From Rhodopseudomonas sp. AAP120 (lineage in GTDB: Bacteria; Pseudomonadota; Alphaproteobacteria; Rhizobiales; Xanthobacteraceae), in the NCBI RefSeq assembly GCF_001295845.1, contig NZ_LJIC01000170.1:1-64000 (forward strand): DNA of 64,000 bases, given 5' to 3'. Shown here in pieces: positions 29,836 to 37,287 of the stretch (position 1 is the first letter of the stretch; each line of letters begins with the position of its first letter). Below the pieces are notes generated by a model. It was not told where the DNA came from and did not search any database. It saw only the letters and a program-made list of their open reading frames with translations. Both the position numbers and the translations under genes were made by a program.

Positions 29836-30281
29836 TCCGCTTCATCCTTCGGTCGATCATCGTTGCTGAGAATGATGGGCAGACGCCGCCGGGCTGTCGA
29901 GACGTCTGGGAAAATAGCAATGCTAGTGCTGCAGTCCGCATGAGGAGAGCGGTAAAATCCTTTACGGAGCACCAGTTTCGGGATGGATGTTCTCGCGGAC
30001 GAGGAACTCGATGCCGGCGTGCGCGCCCGCGAACGTCGCGTGATGGTGCGACCCGCAGTTGTGGGGCGATGCCGCGCTTGCTCGGCTGAGGCCACCGCAG
30101 CGATGCTGCAGTCGATTACCAGAGCAGGCGGACTGTGCTGTCGGAGCAGTTATCAAGCTGCAAAACGATCTCTCAACACGGTGATCTTCAGAATTGTCGA
30201 TGGGAAATCGCTCGGTGATGATGAGCCAAACACGCGTTTGGCGGCGTGACGGCGGTTTACGGACAGGCGGATCGGACACTC
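29836..30281. promoter_or_regulatory. Divergent intergenic region between sulfonate and nitrogenase-like operons
   Basis: About 446 bases from which the ssu operon (leftward) and the radical SAM/nitrogenase-like operon (rightward) diverge. A perfect palindrome TAGCA-A-TGCTA (29915-29925) and AGACGTCT at 29900-29907 are operator candidates near the ssu side. No sigma-54 site was convincing by eye. Short open frames exist on both strands but have no supporting start or domain. Confidence 0.5.
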
Positions 30282-31499
30282 ATGGCGACGGTGAGCGAAT
30301 TGAAGGACGGGCTCTGGCGAGAGCTGGCGCTGAAGGCGGAACTCGGCATCAACGGGGTTGCGATCAGCGGCGAAGCGCTTGACGTCGTGCAGCCCGGGGT
30401 GCGGGCGCAGGAACAGGTCCACTGCTTGTTCGAGATGGATTTCGAGACTCACACGGTCGAGCTGCCGTCGCATTTCTATCTGCCTCTCGGGCTCAGCGTA
30501 CCGTTCCGTTGGAATCCGAAATCGACCTATCGGGTCGATCTGATCGGCGATCGCACGGTGCTGATCGACGGTGCCGAGGTGATTGCAGAGGTCAAGTTCC
30601 GCGAGCGGCCTGCGTTCTACGGCGCCAAGACGTCCGACGGCATCGAGATGAGTCAGATCGGGGCGCATTACGCCGACCGGCATTTGTTCATCGTCTACAG
30701 CAACGAGTGTTCGTACAAGGAAAAGGGCGAAGACTGTCTGTTCTGCAATATCAACTACACCAAGGACGTGTATGGTGAGAAAGGCGGCGTGTTCTGGAAG
30801 AACGCACGGCAGATCGGCGAGACCGCGGCGCGCGCATACTCGGATGGCGCGATCGACCATCTCACCGTGAGCGGCGGCGTCATCCCGGAGCGGCGCGAAC
30901 TCGAATACTATCTCGATGTCGCCGAGGCGATCCAACAGCATACCGGGCGCGAGGACTTCAACGGCACCGCCACGATTGCCGCGCCGCTCGACCTGCGCAA
31001 TCTCGATCGCTTCAAGGAAGCCGGTTATCGGACCACGGCGATGAACATCGAGATCTGGGATAAAGGCATCTACGAGGCGATCTGTCCCGGCAAGGCGCGT
31101 GGCGGTGGCGGCTGGGAGCACTGGGTCAAGGCGCTCGAATACGCCGTGACGGTGTTCGGCCATGGCCGGGTGCGCTCCAATATCGTCGCGGGCATCGAGC
31201 CGAAACGCAGCACGCTGGCGGGGCTGGAATATCTCGCGTCGAAGGGCGTGGTCGGCACGTTCGCGGTGTGGTGCCCGAACCCTGGATCCGAGCTCGAAGG
31301 CCACCGCCCGCCGGTGCCAGGCTGGTATCTCGACCTCGCACACAGACTGGTGGCGATCTGGCGCAAGAACGGCATTACCTATCAGCACGTGTTCGACAGC
31401 AATGCATCGTCGGATACGCTGCAGCACGATATCTACCGGATCGAGGACGAAACGCTGCCGATCTTCGCAACGGCCAAGCAACTCGAGCCCGCCGAATAG
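30282..31499 (+). CDS. Radical SAM protein of a nitrogenase-like operon
   Basis: 405 residues from ATG at 30282; a GTG at 30246 would add 12. An N-terminal region of about 130 residues without recognised motifs precedes a radical SAM core. The cluster cysteines appear to be Cys143, Cys152 and Cys155 (NECSYKEKGEDCLFCN), a CX8CX2C spacing instead of the usual CX3CX2C. LTVSGGVIPERRE near 194-206 is the likely SAM-contacting glycine motif, and NGTATIAAPLDL and MNIEIWDKGIYEAICPGKARGGG follow as in the barrel. It does not resemble NifB, which has CX3CX2C and further cluster Cys. It probably matures or modifies a partner encoded by the next three genes, or acts on their substrate. Confidence 0.75.
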   Translation: MATVSELKDGLWRELALKAELGINGVAISGEALDVVQPGVRAQEQVHCLFEMDFETHTVELPSHFYLPLGLSVPFRWNPKSTYRVDLIGDRTVLIDGAEVIAEVKFRERPAFYGAKTSDGIEMSQIGAHYADRHLFIVYSNECSYKEKGEDCLFCNINYTKDVYGEKGGVFWKNARQIGETAARAYSDGAIDHLTVSGGVIPERRELEYYLDVAEAIQQHTGREDFNGTATIAAPLDLRNLDRFKEAGYRTTAMNIEIWDKGIYEAICPGKARGGGGWEHWVKALEYAVTVFGHGRVRSNIVAGIEPKRSTLAGLEYLASKGVVGTFAVWCPNPGSELEGHRPPVPGWYLDLAHRLVAIWRKNGITYQHVFDSNASSDTLQHDIYRIEDETLPIFATAKQLEPAE

Positions 31500-31536
31500 T
31501 TCATCCGATCGCTCATCTTGATTCCACGGAGGCCGC

Positions 31537-32404
31537 GTGAGCAACGCAAAGCCCAGGCACATCGCCATCTACGGCAAGGGTGGCATCGGCAAGTCGACCA
31601 CGACATCGAACATCTCGGCGGCGCTCGCCGAAGCGGGGCATCGCGTCGTCCAGATCGGCTGCGATCCGAAAAGCGACTCGACCACGATCCTGCGCGGCGG
31701 CGCGGATCTGCCGACCGTGCTCGACAGCCTGCGCGACAGTGGCCGGCCGACCATCGCTGACGTTTCGGCGACCGGCTTCGGCGGTGTGCTGTGCATCGAG
31801 GCCGGCGGTCCTGTACCGGGTGTCGGCTGCGCGGGACGCGGCATCAACGCGGCGGTCGATCTGCTGCACGAACTCCGGCTGTTCGAGGAGTTCAAGCCGG
31901 ACTACGTCCTCTACGATGTGCTCGGCGACGTGGTGTGCGGCGGCTTCGCGGTGCCGATCCGCAACGGCATCGCCGAGTCGGCCTTCGTGGTGACCTCGTC
32001 GGACTTCATGGCGATCTTTGCGGCCAACAATCTGTTCAAGGCGATCGGCAAATACGCGCCGTCCGGCGGGGCCCGGCTGGGCGGCGTGATCGCCAACAGC
32101 ATCCAGACGCCTTATGCGACGGCGTTGATCGACGATTTCGCCGCACGCACTGGGACGGGCGTGGTCGGCTATGTGCCGCGGTCGCACGGTCGCGCAGAGT
32201 GAACTCTACGGTCAGACGGTGATCGAGGCTGCGCCGGCGTCGGAGCAGGCCGAGATCTATCGCAAGCTGGCGCGGCACATCGCCGGCGAGCATCCGGCGT
32301 CGATTCCCAGGCCGCTGAACGGACCGGCCCTGAAGGACTGGGCGAGACAATGGGGCGACAGGGTGTTCGGCACAGCCGAGCGGTCGCTCGCCGAGGTGGT
32401 GTGA
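31537..32404 (+). pseudogene. NifH-like iron protein, frameshifted near the 3' end
   Basis: GTG start at 31537 behind GGAGG. The first frame gives a clean nitrogenase-reductase-like ATPase: P-loop GKGGIGKST at 13-21, IGCDPKSDST at 40-49, and 4Fe-4S ligands Cys98 (GVGCAGRG) and Cys134 (VVCGGFAVP). Arg101 sits where nitrogenase reductase can be ADP-ribosylated. After GYVPRS at residue 216 the frame runs into TGA at 32200. The +1 frame continues the family sequence (TVAQSELYGQTVIEA) from 32186 to a stop at 32402-32404. Joined, it would be about 288 residues, the normal NifH length. The cause may be a real mutation, a sequencing error or recoding; no classical slippery site is obvious. Electron donor to the component-1-like pair downstream is the expected role. 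Confidence 0.85.
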
Positions 32405-32405
32405 G

Positions 32406-33764
32406 ATGAACAAGCCGCTGCAACCGCCGACTCGCGAGCGGCGGCTGAATGGTATCAGCGCCTATCTCGGCGACATTGCCGCGCTGATCGCCGAACTCGA
32501 ATCCGGTCCGTCGGTCCAACGCATCCGCACGTTCTCCCAGGTGGCTGCCGACGACGTCTCCGCGGCGCTCGGCGTACTCGCCGAGATCGATGGCCTCGGG
32601 GTGGTGGTGCATGGCGCGCGCGGTTGCGCCGGTGCGCTTGCGCATGGCGGGGCCGGGCGGCCGTGGGCGGTCACCAATCTCGACCAGCGCGACACCATTC
32701 TGGGCGCCGACGGCGTGCTGGCGCGCACGCTTCGCCGGCTATACGAGCAGCACCGGCCTTGGGCGATCGTCGTGGTGGCCACCCCCGTGGTGGCGATCAA
32801 CAACGACGATATCCAGGCGGTCGCCGCCGAGCTTGGCGACGAACTCGGCGTGCCGGTGATCGAGCTGCGTACCGATGGTTTCCGCTCGCGGATCGCGGCG
32901 ACCGGCTACGATATCGCCGGTGCAGCGCTGGCCGCGCTGGTGCAACCGCAGCACGGCCGCCGCCACGATGTGATCAACCTGCTTGCCTTTGAGCAGGGAC
33001 CGGGCTTGAGGGCGATCACGCAGCAACTCGCTGCGCTCGGGCTCGAGGTCAACGTGCTGCCGGCTGGCGCTGGTTCCGACGCATTTGCGAGAGCCGCGCA
33101 GGCCGTGCTCAGCGTCGCGGTGTTTCAGGACGAGGCCGACGTCTTGCGGCGCGAGCTCGACCGGCTGCAACGCGTGCCGTTCCTGCATCTGCCGCCACCG
33201 ATCGGAGTCGCTGGCGCCCGCCAATTCGTCGAAGCCGTCGCCGAAGCCACCGAGCGGCCTCCGCCGGCGAAGGATGAGAGGGCGTGCGGCAGCGAATTGC
33301 TCGGCGATCGACGCGTCGTTGTCGCGCTGCCGCCCTCCCAGGCATTCGCGGTCGCGGGCCTGATCGAGCAGTTCGGCGGTCGTCTCGCCGGTCTCAGCGT
33401 CGATTGGATCGACAGCCTCCACCTCGATGGACTCAAGGCGCTGAGCGCCACGGCGACACTGGCGTTGCGTATCGGCGCAGGGCAACCGTTCGAACTGATC
33501 AACTGGCTCGACAAGCTGAAGCCCGATCTGCTGATCGGTACACCGGCCGCAGCAGCGACCGCGACCCGTGCGGCAATCGCTGCGGTCGCAATCCAGGGTG
33601 ACGAACTGCTGGGCGCCGCCGGCGAAGCGCGATTGGTGGCACGCATTGCTCGGGCACTCGACGCGCAACGGCGTGGCTTCGGCGGCTTTGCCGCTGGGAC
33701 CGACTACAATCCCGGTTGGATGAAGCGCAGCCCGGACTGGTACATCAAGCGCGAGGTGAGATGA
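32406..33764 (+). CDS. Nitrogenase component-1-like subunit (first; NifN/NifK-like)
   Basis: 452 residues starting 1 base after the iron-protein gene. Homology to component 1 is visible in VVVHGARGCAG (Cys74), the TNLDQRDTILGADGVLARTL segment, and VVVATPVVAINNDDIQ, where nitrogenase has CPxGLIGDDI; here Thr126 replaces that Cys. The earlier P-cluster Cys is also absent, leaving Cys74 as the only interface cysteine, as in NifN. The middle segment PFLHLPPPIGVAGARQF resembles the PLGVxATDxFL text of NifN/NifK. The only other Cys, 294, is in a linker. No FeMo-cofactor ligand is seen. Predicted to share one Fe-S cluster with the next protein. Confidence 0.8.
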   Translation: MNKPLQPPTRERRLNGISAYLGDIAALIAELESGPSVQRIRTFSQVAADDVSAALGVLAEIDGLGVVVHGARGCAGALAHGGAGRPWAVTNLDQRDTILGADGVLARTLRRLYEQHRPWAIVVVATPVVAINNDDIQAVAAELGDELGVPVIELRTDGFRSRIAATGYDIAGAALAALVQPQHGRRHDVINLLAFEQGPGLRAITQQLAALGLEVNVLPAGAGSDAFARAAQAVLSVAVFQDEADVLRRELDRLQRVPFLHLPPPIGVAGARQFVEAVAEATERPPPAKDERACGSELLGDRRVVVALPPSQAFAVAGLIEQFGGRLAGLSVDWIDSLHLDGLKALSATATLALRIGAGQPFELINWLDKLKPDLLIGTPAAAATATRAAIAAVAIQGDELLGAAGEARLVARIARALDAQRRGFGGFAAGTDYNPGWMKRSPDWYIKREVR

Positions 33765-35107
33765 TGGCGGCGCATCTGACGCGTCCCCGTGTGGGCTGTG
33801 CGCTGCATGGAGCGCTATACGCGGCGTCGGCGATCGACGGCGTGACGCCGCTGGTGCATGCGACGCCGGGCTGCGGCGTTCAGGCCGCGTTGTGGCGCGG
33901 CGTCGGCTGCGGGCTCGGCAGCGGGTGGCCGACCTCGAACCTGTCCGAGAAGCACGTCGTGTTCGGCGGCGCCTCTCGGCTGCGCGAGCAGATCAAGAAC
34001 ACCCGCAGCGTGGTCGCCGGCGAACTGACGGTGGTGCTCACCGGCTGTCCGGCCGAGATGATCGGGGACGATGTCGACGCGATGGCTCAGGAAGCGCGCG
34101 ACGCCGGGGGCGACGTTGTTGATCTCGCGACCGCGGGGTTTCGCGGCTCCGCCTATCGCGGCTTCGCGGCCTTCCTCCAAGCCGTGCTGGAGAAATCGGT
34201 CCCCGCCGCGCCGCGACGTGCTGGACTGGTGAACATTTTCGGGCCGTTGCCGCATCAGGATGGGTCGTGGCTCGCCGAGATCGAGGAACTGTCCCGCCTG
34301 ATCGCTGGCATCGGCCTGACTCCCAATCCGATCTTTGGCCCGTTCGGCGGCCTCGGCAGTCTGCGGGCAGCGGCGCAGGCCGAACTGAGCGTGACGGTCT
34401 CGCCGTGGACCGCCGCCGCGGTTCGCACGCTCGACGATCGCTTTGGCATCCCGTGGATCGAAAGTGCAGGGTTGCCGGTCGGTGCCGCGGCGACGGCCGC
34501 CTGGCTGGAGACGATCGTCGCGGCCGCAGTCGATATCGACGAGCCGGTTGCCACCGCTTTCATTGATCACGAGCGGCGCCGCGAAGCCTATTATCTCGAC
34601 CGCGTGCTCGAGCCTCTGTATCGGCAAGGCGGCCCGCGCGCCTTTGCGCTGGCGCTACCAAGTCTGCACGCGGCTGGCCTCGCGCGATTTCTGGTTCAGA
34701 CGCTGGGCTGGTCACCGGCGGCGATCGTCATCACCGACAATCCCGACAACGACAGCCGGGTGGCGTTACAGAACGGCCTCACCGCCGTGCATTACACTGA
34801 GGACGACGACGAGATCGCCGGCCTGATCGGCGCCAGCGGCGCGGACATCGTGTTCGGCAGTGCACTTGAACAGATAGCCGCGAACCGGCTTGAAGCGCCG
34901 CTCATCGAATGCGCGGCTCCGACGAGCCGCCTCGGCCTGACAACCGGCTTCGGCGGCTTCCGTGGCGGCCTGGCAATGCTCGAGGCGATCCTCAGCGCGG
35001 CCGACACCAATGCTGCCTCCGTTGCCGATCTGGGCAAGCCTGCCGCGGGCACGTCTGTCCAGCCGCGGTGGCCGCAACGCATCAGATTGTCCGAAACCGC
35101 ATCGTAA
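33761..35107 (+). CDS. Nitrogenase component-1-like subunit (second; NifE/BchN-like)
   Basis: 448 residues from ATG at 33761, overlapping the previous gene by 4 bases. Three interface cysteines are present: Cys13 (VGCALHGA), Cys38 (ATPGCGVQ) and Cys96 (LTGCPAEMIGDD). Their spacing (25 and 58) is close to the three-Cys set of NifE and of BchN. WPTSNLSEKHVVFGGASRLREQI and RFGIPWIES are also component-1 hallmarks. The cofactor Cys of NifD (in the NLVxCYRS segment) aligns with SVTVSPWT, which has none, and the C-terminal His motif is replaced by APTSRLGLTTGFGGFRG. So a [4Fe-4S] cluster with three Cys here and one from the partner is likely. Overlaps the convergent sensor kinase gene by 26 bases. 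Confidence 0.82.
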   Translation: MMAAHLTRPRVGCALHGALYAASAIDGVTPLVHATPGCGVQAALWRGVGCGLGSGWPTSNLSEKHVVFGGASRLREQIKNTRSVVAGELTVVLTGCPAEMIGDDVDAMAQEARDAGGDVVDLATAGFRGSAYRGFAAFLQAVLEKSVPAAPRRAGLVNIFGPLPHQDGSWLAEIEELSRLIAGIGLTPNPIFGPFGGLGSLRAAAQAELSVTVSPWTAAAVRTLDDRFGIPWIESAGLPVGAAATAAWLETIVAAAVDIDEPVATAFIDHERRREAYYLDRVLEPLYRQGGPRAFALALPSLHAAGLARFLVQTLGWSPAAIVITDNPDNDSRVALQNGLTAVHYTEDDDEIAGLIGASGADIVFGSALEQIAANRLEAPLIECAAPTSRLGLTTGFGGFRGGLAMLEAILSAADTNAASVADLGKPAAGTSVQPRWPQRIRLSETAS

Positions 35108-36425
35108 AGAGGGCGCCCGTACGCGGTGCATCGGTAATCTCGATGCTGCCGCCGTGCTCCTCCATCACCGTTTTAACGATCGATAATCCCAGGCCGGCAC
35201 CGTCACTCCGGGTCCGGTCGCCGCGCCAGAAGCGCTGGAAGATTGCCGCCCGGTCGACCGGCGGAATGCCGGGACCATAGTCGCGCACGCTGACCGAGCC
35301 GTCGCGCCCGACGTCGATGATCACCGTGGAAGCTACGGCGGTGTGGCGGATCGCATTCTCCACCAAGTTTCGGAGTGCTCGCCGCACCATCTCCGCATGG
35401 CCTCGAATGTGCGCCGGCCGATCTCCGCCCCGTAGCTCGATATCCTTCCCGGCCGCGAGCGCCAGCGGCGCCATCTGCTCGATGATCTCGACGGCGATCT
35501 GCGATAGATCGACGGTCTCGGCAGGATCGATCCGCATCGCGTTGAGTTCGGCGACGTCGAGCAGCTGTGCCACGATGCGGCTCATGGTCTGGATATTGCG
35601 ATGCAAATCCTGGTTGGCGCCGACCGGATCGAGTGTTTCGATCCGCGCGTTGAGTATCGCCAGCGGTGTTCTCAGCTCGTGCGCGGCATCCGCGGTGAAG
35701 CGGCGCTGCTCGCGAAAGCCCTGTTCGAGACGGTCGAACGCCAGGTTGACGGCCTGAACCAGCGGCCGCACTTCGCTCGGAATACCGGACGTCGGGAGGC
35801 GGATGTCTGTGCGCGCGGGGCCGATGGCGGCGGCGCGTTCGGATGCTTCGACCAGCGGCCGCATCGCGCGACGGAAGATCACGACATCGAACGCCAGCAG
35901 CAGCAACAGGATCGGCAGCGTAATCCAGCCGACCGTGTGGAAGAAATCGGCGACGATATCGTCGGTGATCACGTCACGATGCGACAGATCTTCCGCGACC
36001 TGAATTCGCAGCTCGTGGCCGCTGATGTTGCGCGTGATGCTGCCGCCCGCCATGACATCGCGACCGCCATGGATCCCGGGCGCCGGCTCCTCGTCGTTGA
36101 GCGGCAACAGCGGGGTGGTGGCGTCGCTCGAGCTGAACAGCACTCTGCCGGCCGCGTCCACCACCGCATAGGCGTAGCGTCCATAGGCTGCGGAATACAG
36201 ATCGCGCAGGTCCTGCGGCAGGGTGAGGGTCAGGCGTCCGTCCGGATCGGTCGTAAGGTGCTGGGCGATGACATCGGCCTGGCGCCGCATCGTCTCCGCG
36301 TGCAGCCGGTCGATCTCGCGCCCAAGCATCCAGAACAGGATCAGCGGCAGTACCACTGCGGTGATCGTCAGCGCAGCGACGTGCAGCAGCAGGATGCGAA
36401 CAGCAAGCGAATCCCGACGCAACAC
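35082..36425 (-). CDS. Two-component sensor histidine kinase
   Basis: 447 residues, GTG start directly after the response-regulator stop. Two membrane segments (about 10-33 and 163-184) flank a periplasmic domain of about 130 residues. A HAMP-like linker follows, then the H-box FTADAAHELRTPL with His249 as phosphoacceptor, N-box NLVENAIRH, and G-boxes DYGPGIPP and GAGLGLSIVK. It resembles QseC/TctE-type kinases that work with OmpR-like regulators. The paired efflux system upstream suggests sensing of a metal or toxic compound in the periplasm. Confidence 0.92.
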   Translation of the reverse strand: MLRRDSLAVRILLLHVAALTITAVVLPLILFWMLGREIDRLHAETMRRQADVIAQHLTTDPDGRLTLTLPQDLRDLYSAAYGRYAYAVVDAAGRVLFSSSDATTPLLPLNDEEPAPGIHGGRDVMAGGSITRNISGHELRIQVAEDLSHRDVITDDIVADFFHTVGWITLPILLLLLAFDVVIFRRAMRPLVEASERAAAIGPARTDIRLPTSGIPSEVRPLVQAVNLAFDRLEQGFREQRRFTADAAHELRTPLAILNARIETLDPVGANQDLHRNIQTMSRIVAQLLDVAELNAMRIDPAETVDLSQIAVEIIEQMAPLALAAGKDIELRGGDRPAHIRGHAEMVRRALRNLVENAIRHTAVASTVIIDVGRDGSVSVRDYGPGIPPVDRAAIFQRFWRGDRTRSDGAGLGLSIVKTVMEEHGGSIEITDAPRTGALFTMRFRTI

Positions 36426-37100
36426 CTACCGGATCTCCGACAACAGATACCCGACGCCGCGAATGTTGCGAACTTCGACCGTCGCTGCAAATGTCTCGAG
36501 CTGCTTGCGTAGCCGGGACACATAGACCTCGACCGCGTTCGAGGCGATCTCGCCGGTGAGGCCGAACATATGATCCTCGATGGCCTTCTTCGACACCACG
36601 CGACCCTGCCGTCGCAGCAGGATTTCGAGCACGCTGAGTTCGCGCGCCGATAATAGCCGGGGCTGTCCGCCGACGAATACCTCACGGCTTTCGGTATCGT
36701 AAGTCAGGTTCGCCAAGCTCAGCGAACGACCGAGCAACTGCCCGGGGCGGCGCAGCAGCGCCTGAATCCGCGCGGCGAGTTCTTCCATCGCGAATGGCTT
36801 CACCAGATAGTCGTCCGCGCCGTTCTTCAATCCGGCGACCCGATCTTCGACGGCACTTCGTGCGGTCAGGATCAGAACGGGCAGCGGCGCGTGTTTCGCG
36901 CGCAACTCGCGCAGCAGTATCATGCCGTCACCATCGGGGAGGCCGAGGTCGAGGATCATCGCCGGATAGCCCGCGCCCGACAACGCGATCCGCGCGTCCT
37001 CGACGCCCTCGACGACGTCGAGCTGATAGCCTGATGCCGCGAGACCTCGCGCAATCAGGCCAGCCAGTTCGGTATTATCCTCGACGAGCAGAAGACGCAT
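36426..37100 (-). CDS. OmpR-family response regulator
   Basis: 224 residues from the ATG at 37098-37100 (MRLLLVEDN); a longer frame to 37166 is not family-like. Phosphoacceptor Asp51 (LDLGLPDGDG), Thr in LILTARS, Lys in DDYLVKPFA. The C-terminal winged helix has LSARELSVLEILLRRQGRVVSKKAIEDHMFG and NAVEVYVSRLRKQL. It is divergent from the adaptor gene of the efflux system, with 187 bases between them where its operator probably lies. Confidence 0.94.
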   Translation of the reverse strand: MRLLLVEDNTELAGLIARGLAASGYQLDVVEGVEDARIALSGAGYPAMILDLGLPDGDGMILLRELRAKHAPLPVLILTARSAVEDRVAGLKNGADDYLVKPFAMEELAARIQALLRRPGQLLGRSLSLANLTYDTESREVFVGGQPRLLSARELSVLEILLRRQGRVVSKKAIEDHMFGLTGEIASNAVEVYVSRLRKQLETFAATVEVRNIRGVGYLLSEIR

Positions 37101-37287
37101 CGGATGTACGGGGCCCTGTGGCACTTGACGTCGTATCCTATCAGGCGCCCGTCCGTAAACTAACACAAGTCGCGCGATGTCGGAGAGGGGGCGCAGCTGT
37201 AAGGTCCATGTAAGGTCAGCTTGCTAGTGCAGCTCACGCCCTCCTCGCCGATTGTCGGCCCGGACCGGCTGGGGAGCGGAGCGGCAG

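Noticed and set aside
29962-30279. Minus-strand frame with HHHATFAGAHAGIEFL, possibly a toxin remnant
   Set aside because: A PIN-like start (VIDCSIAA) is in a different frame and no antitoxin partner or full domain could be assembled.
30282-31499. Calling the radical SAM protein NifB
   Set aside because: NifB has a CX3CX2C cluster motif and extra cluster cysteines; this protein has CX8CX2C and lacks the NifB N-terminal text.
31537-32202. Reading the NifH-like gene as a complete 221-residue protein
   Set aside because: The conserved C-terminal part continues in the +1 frame, so the short product is better explained by a frameshift.
35082-37100. Two-component system as the dedicated regulator of the nitrogenase-like operon
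   Set aside because: It is convergent with that operon but divergent from an efflux system of the CzcCBA type, which normally carries such a pair.
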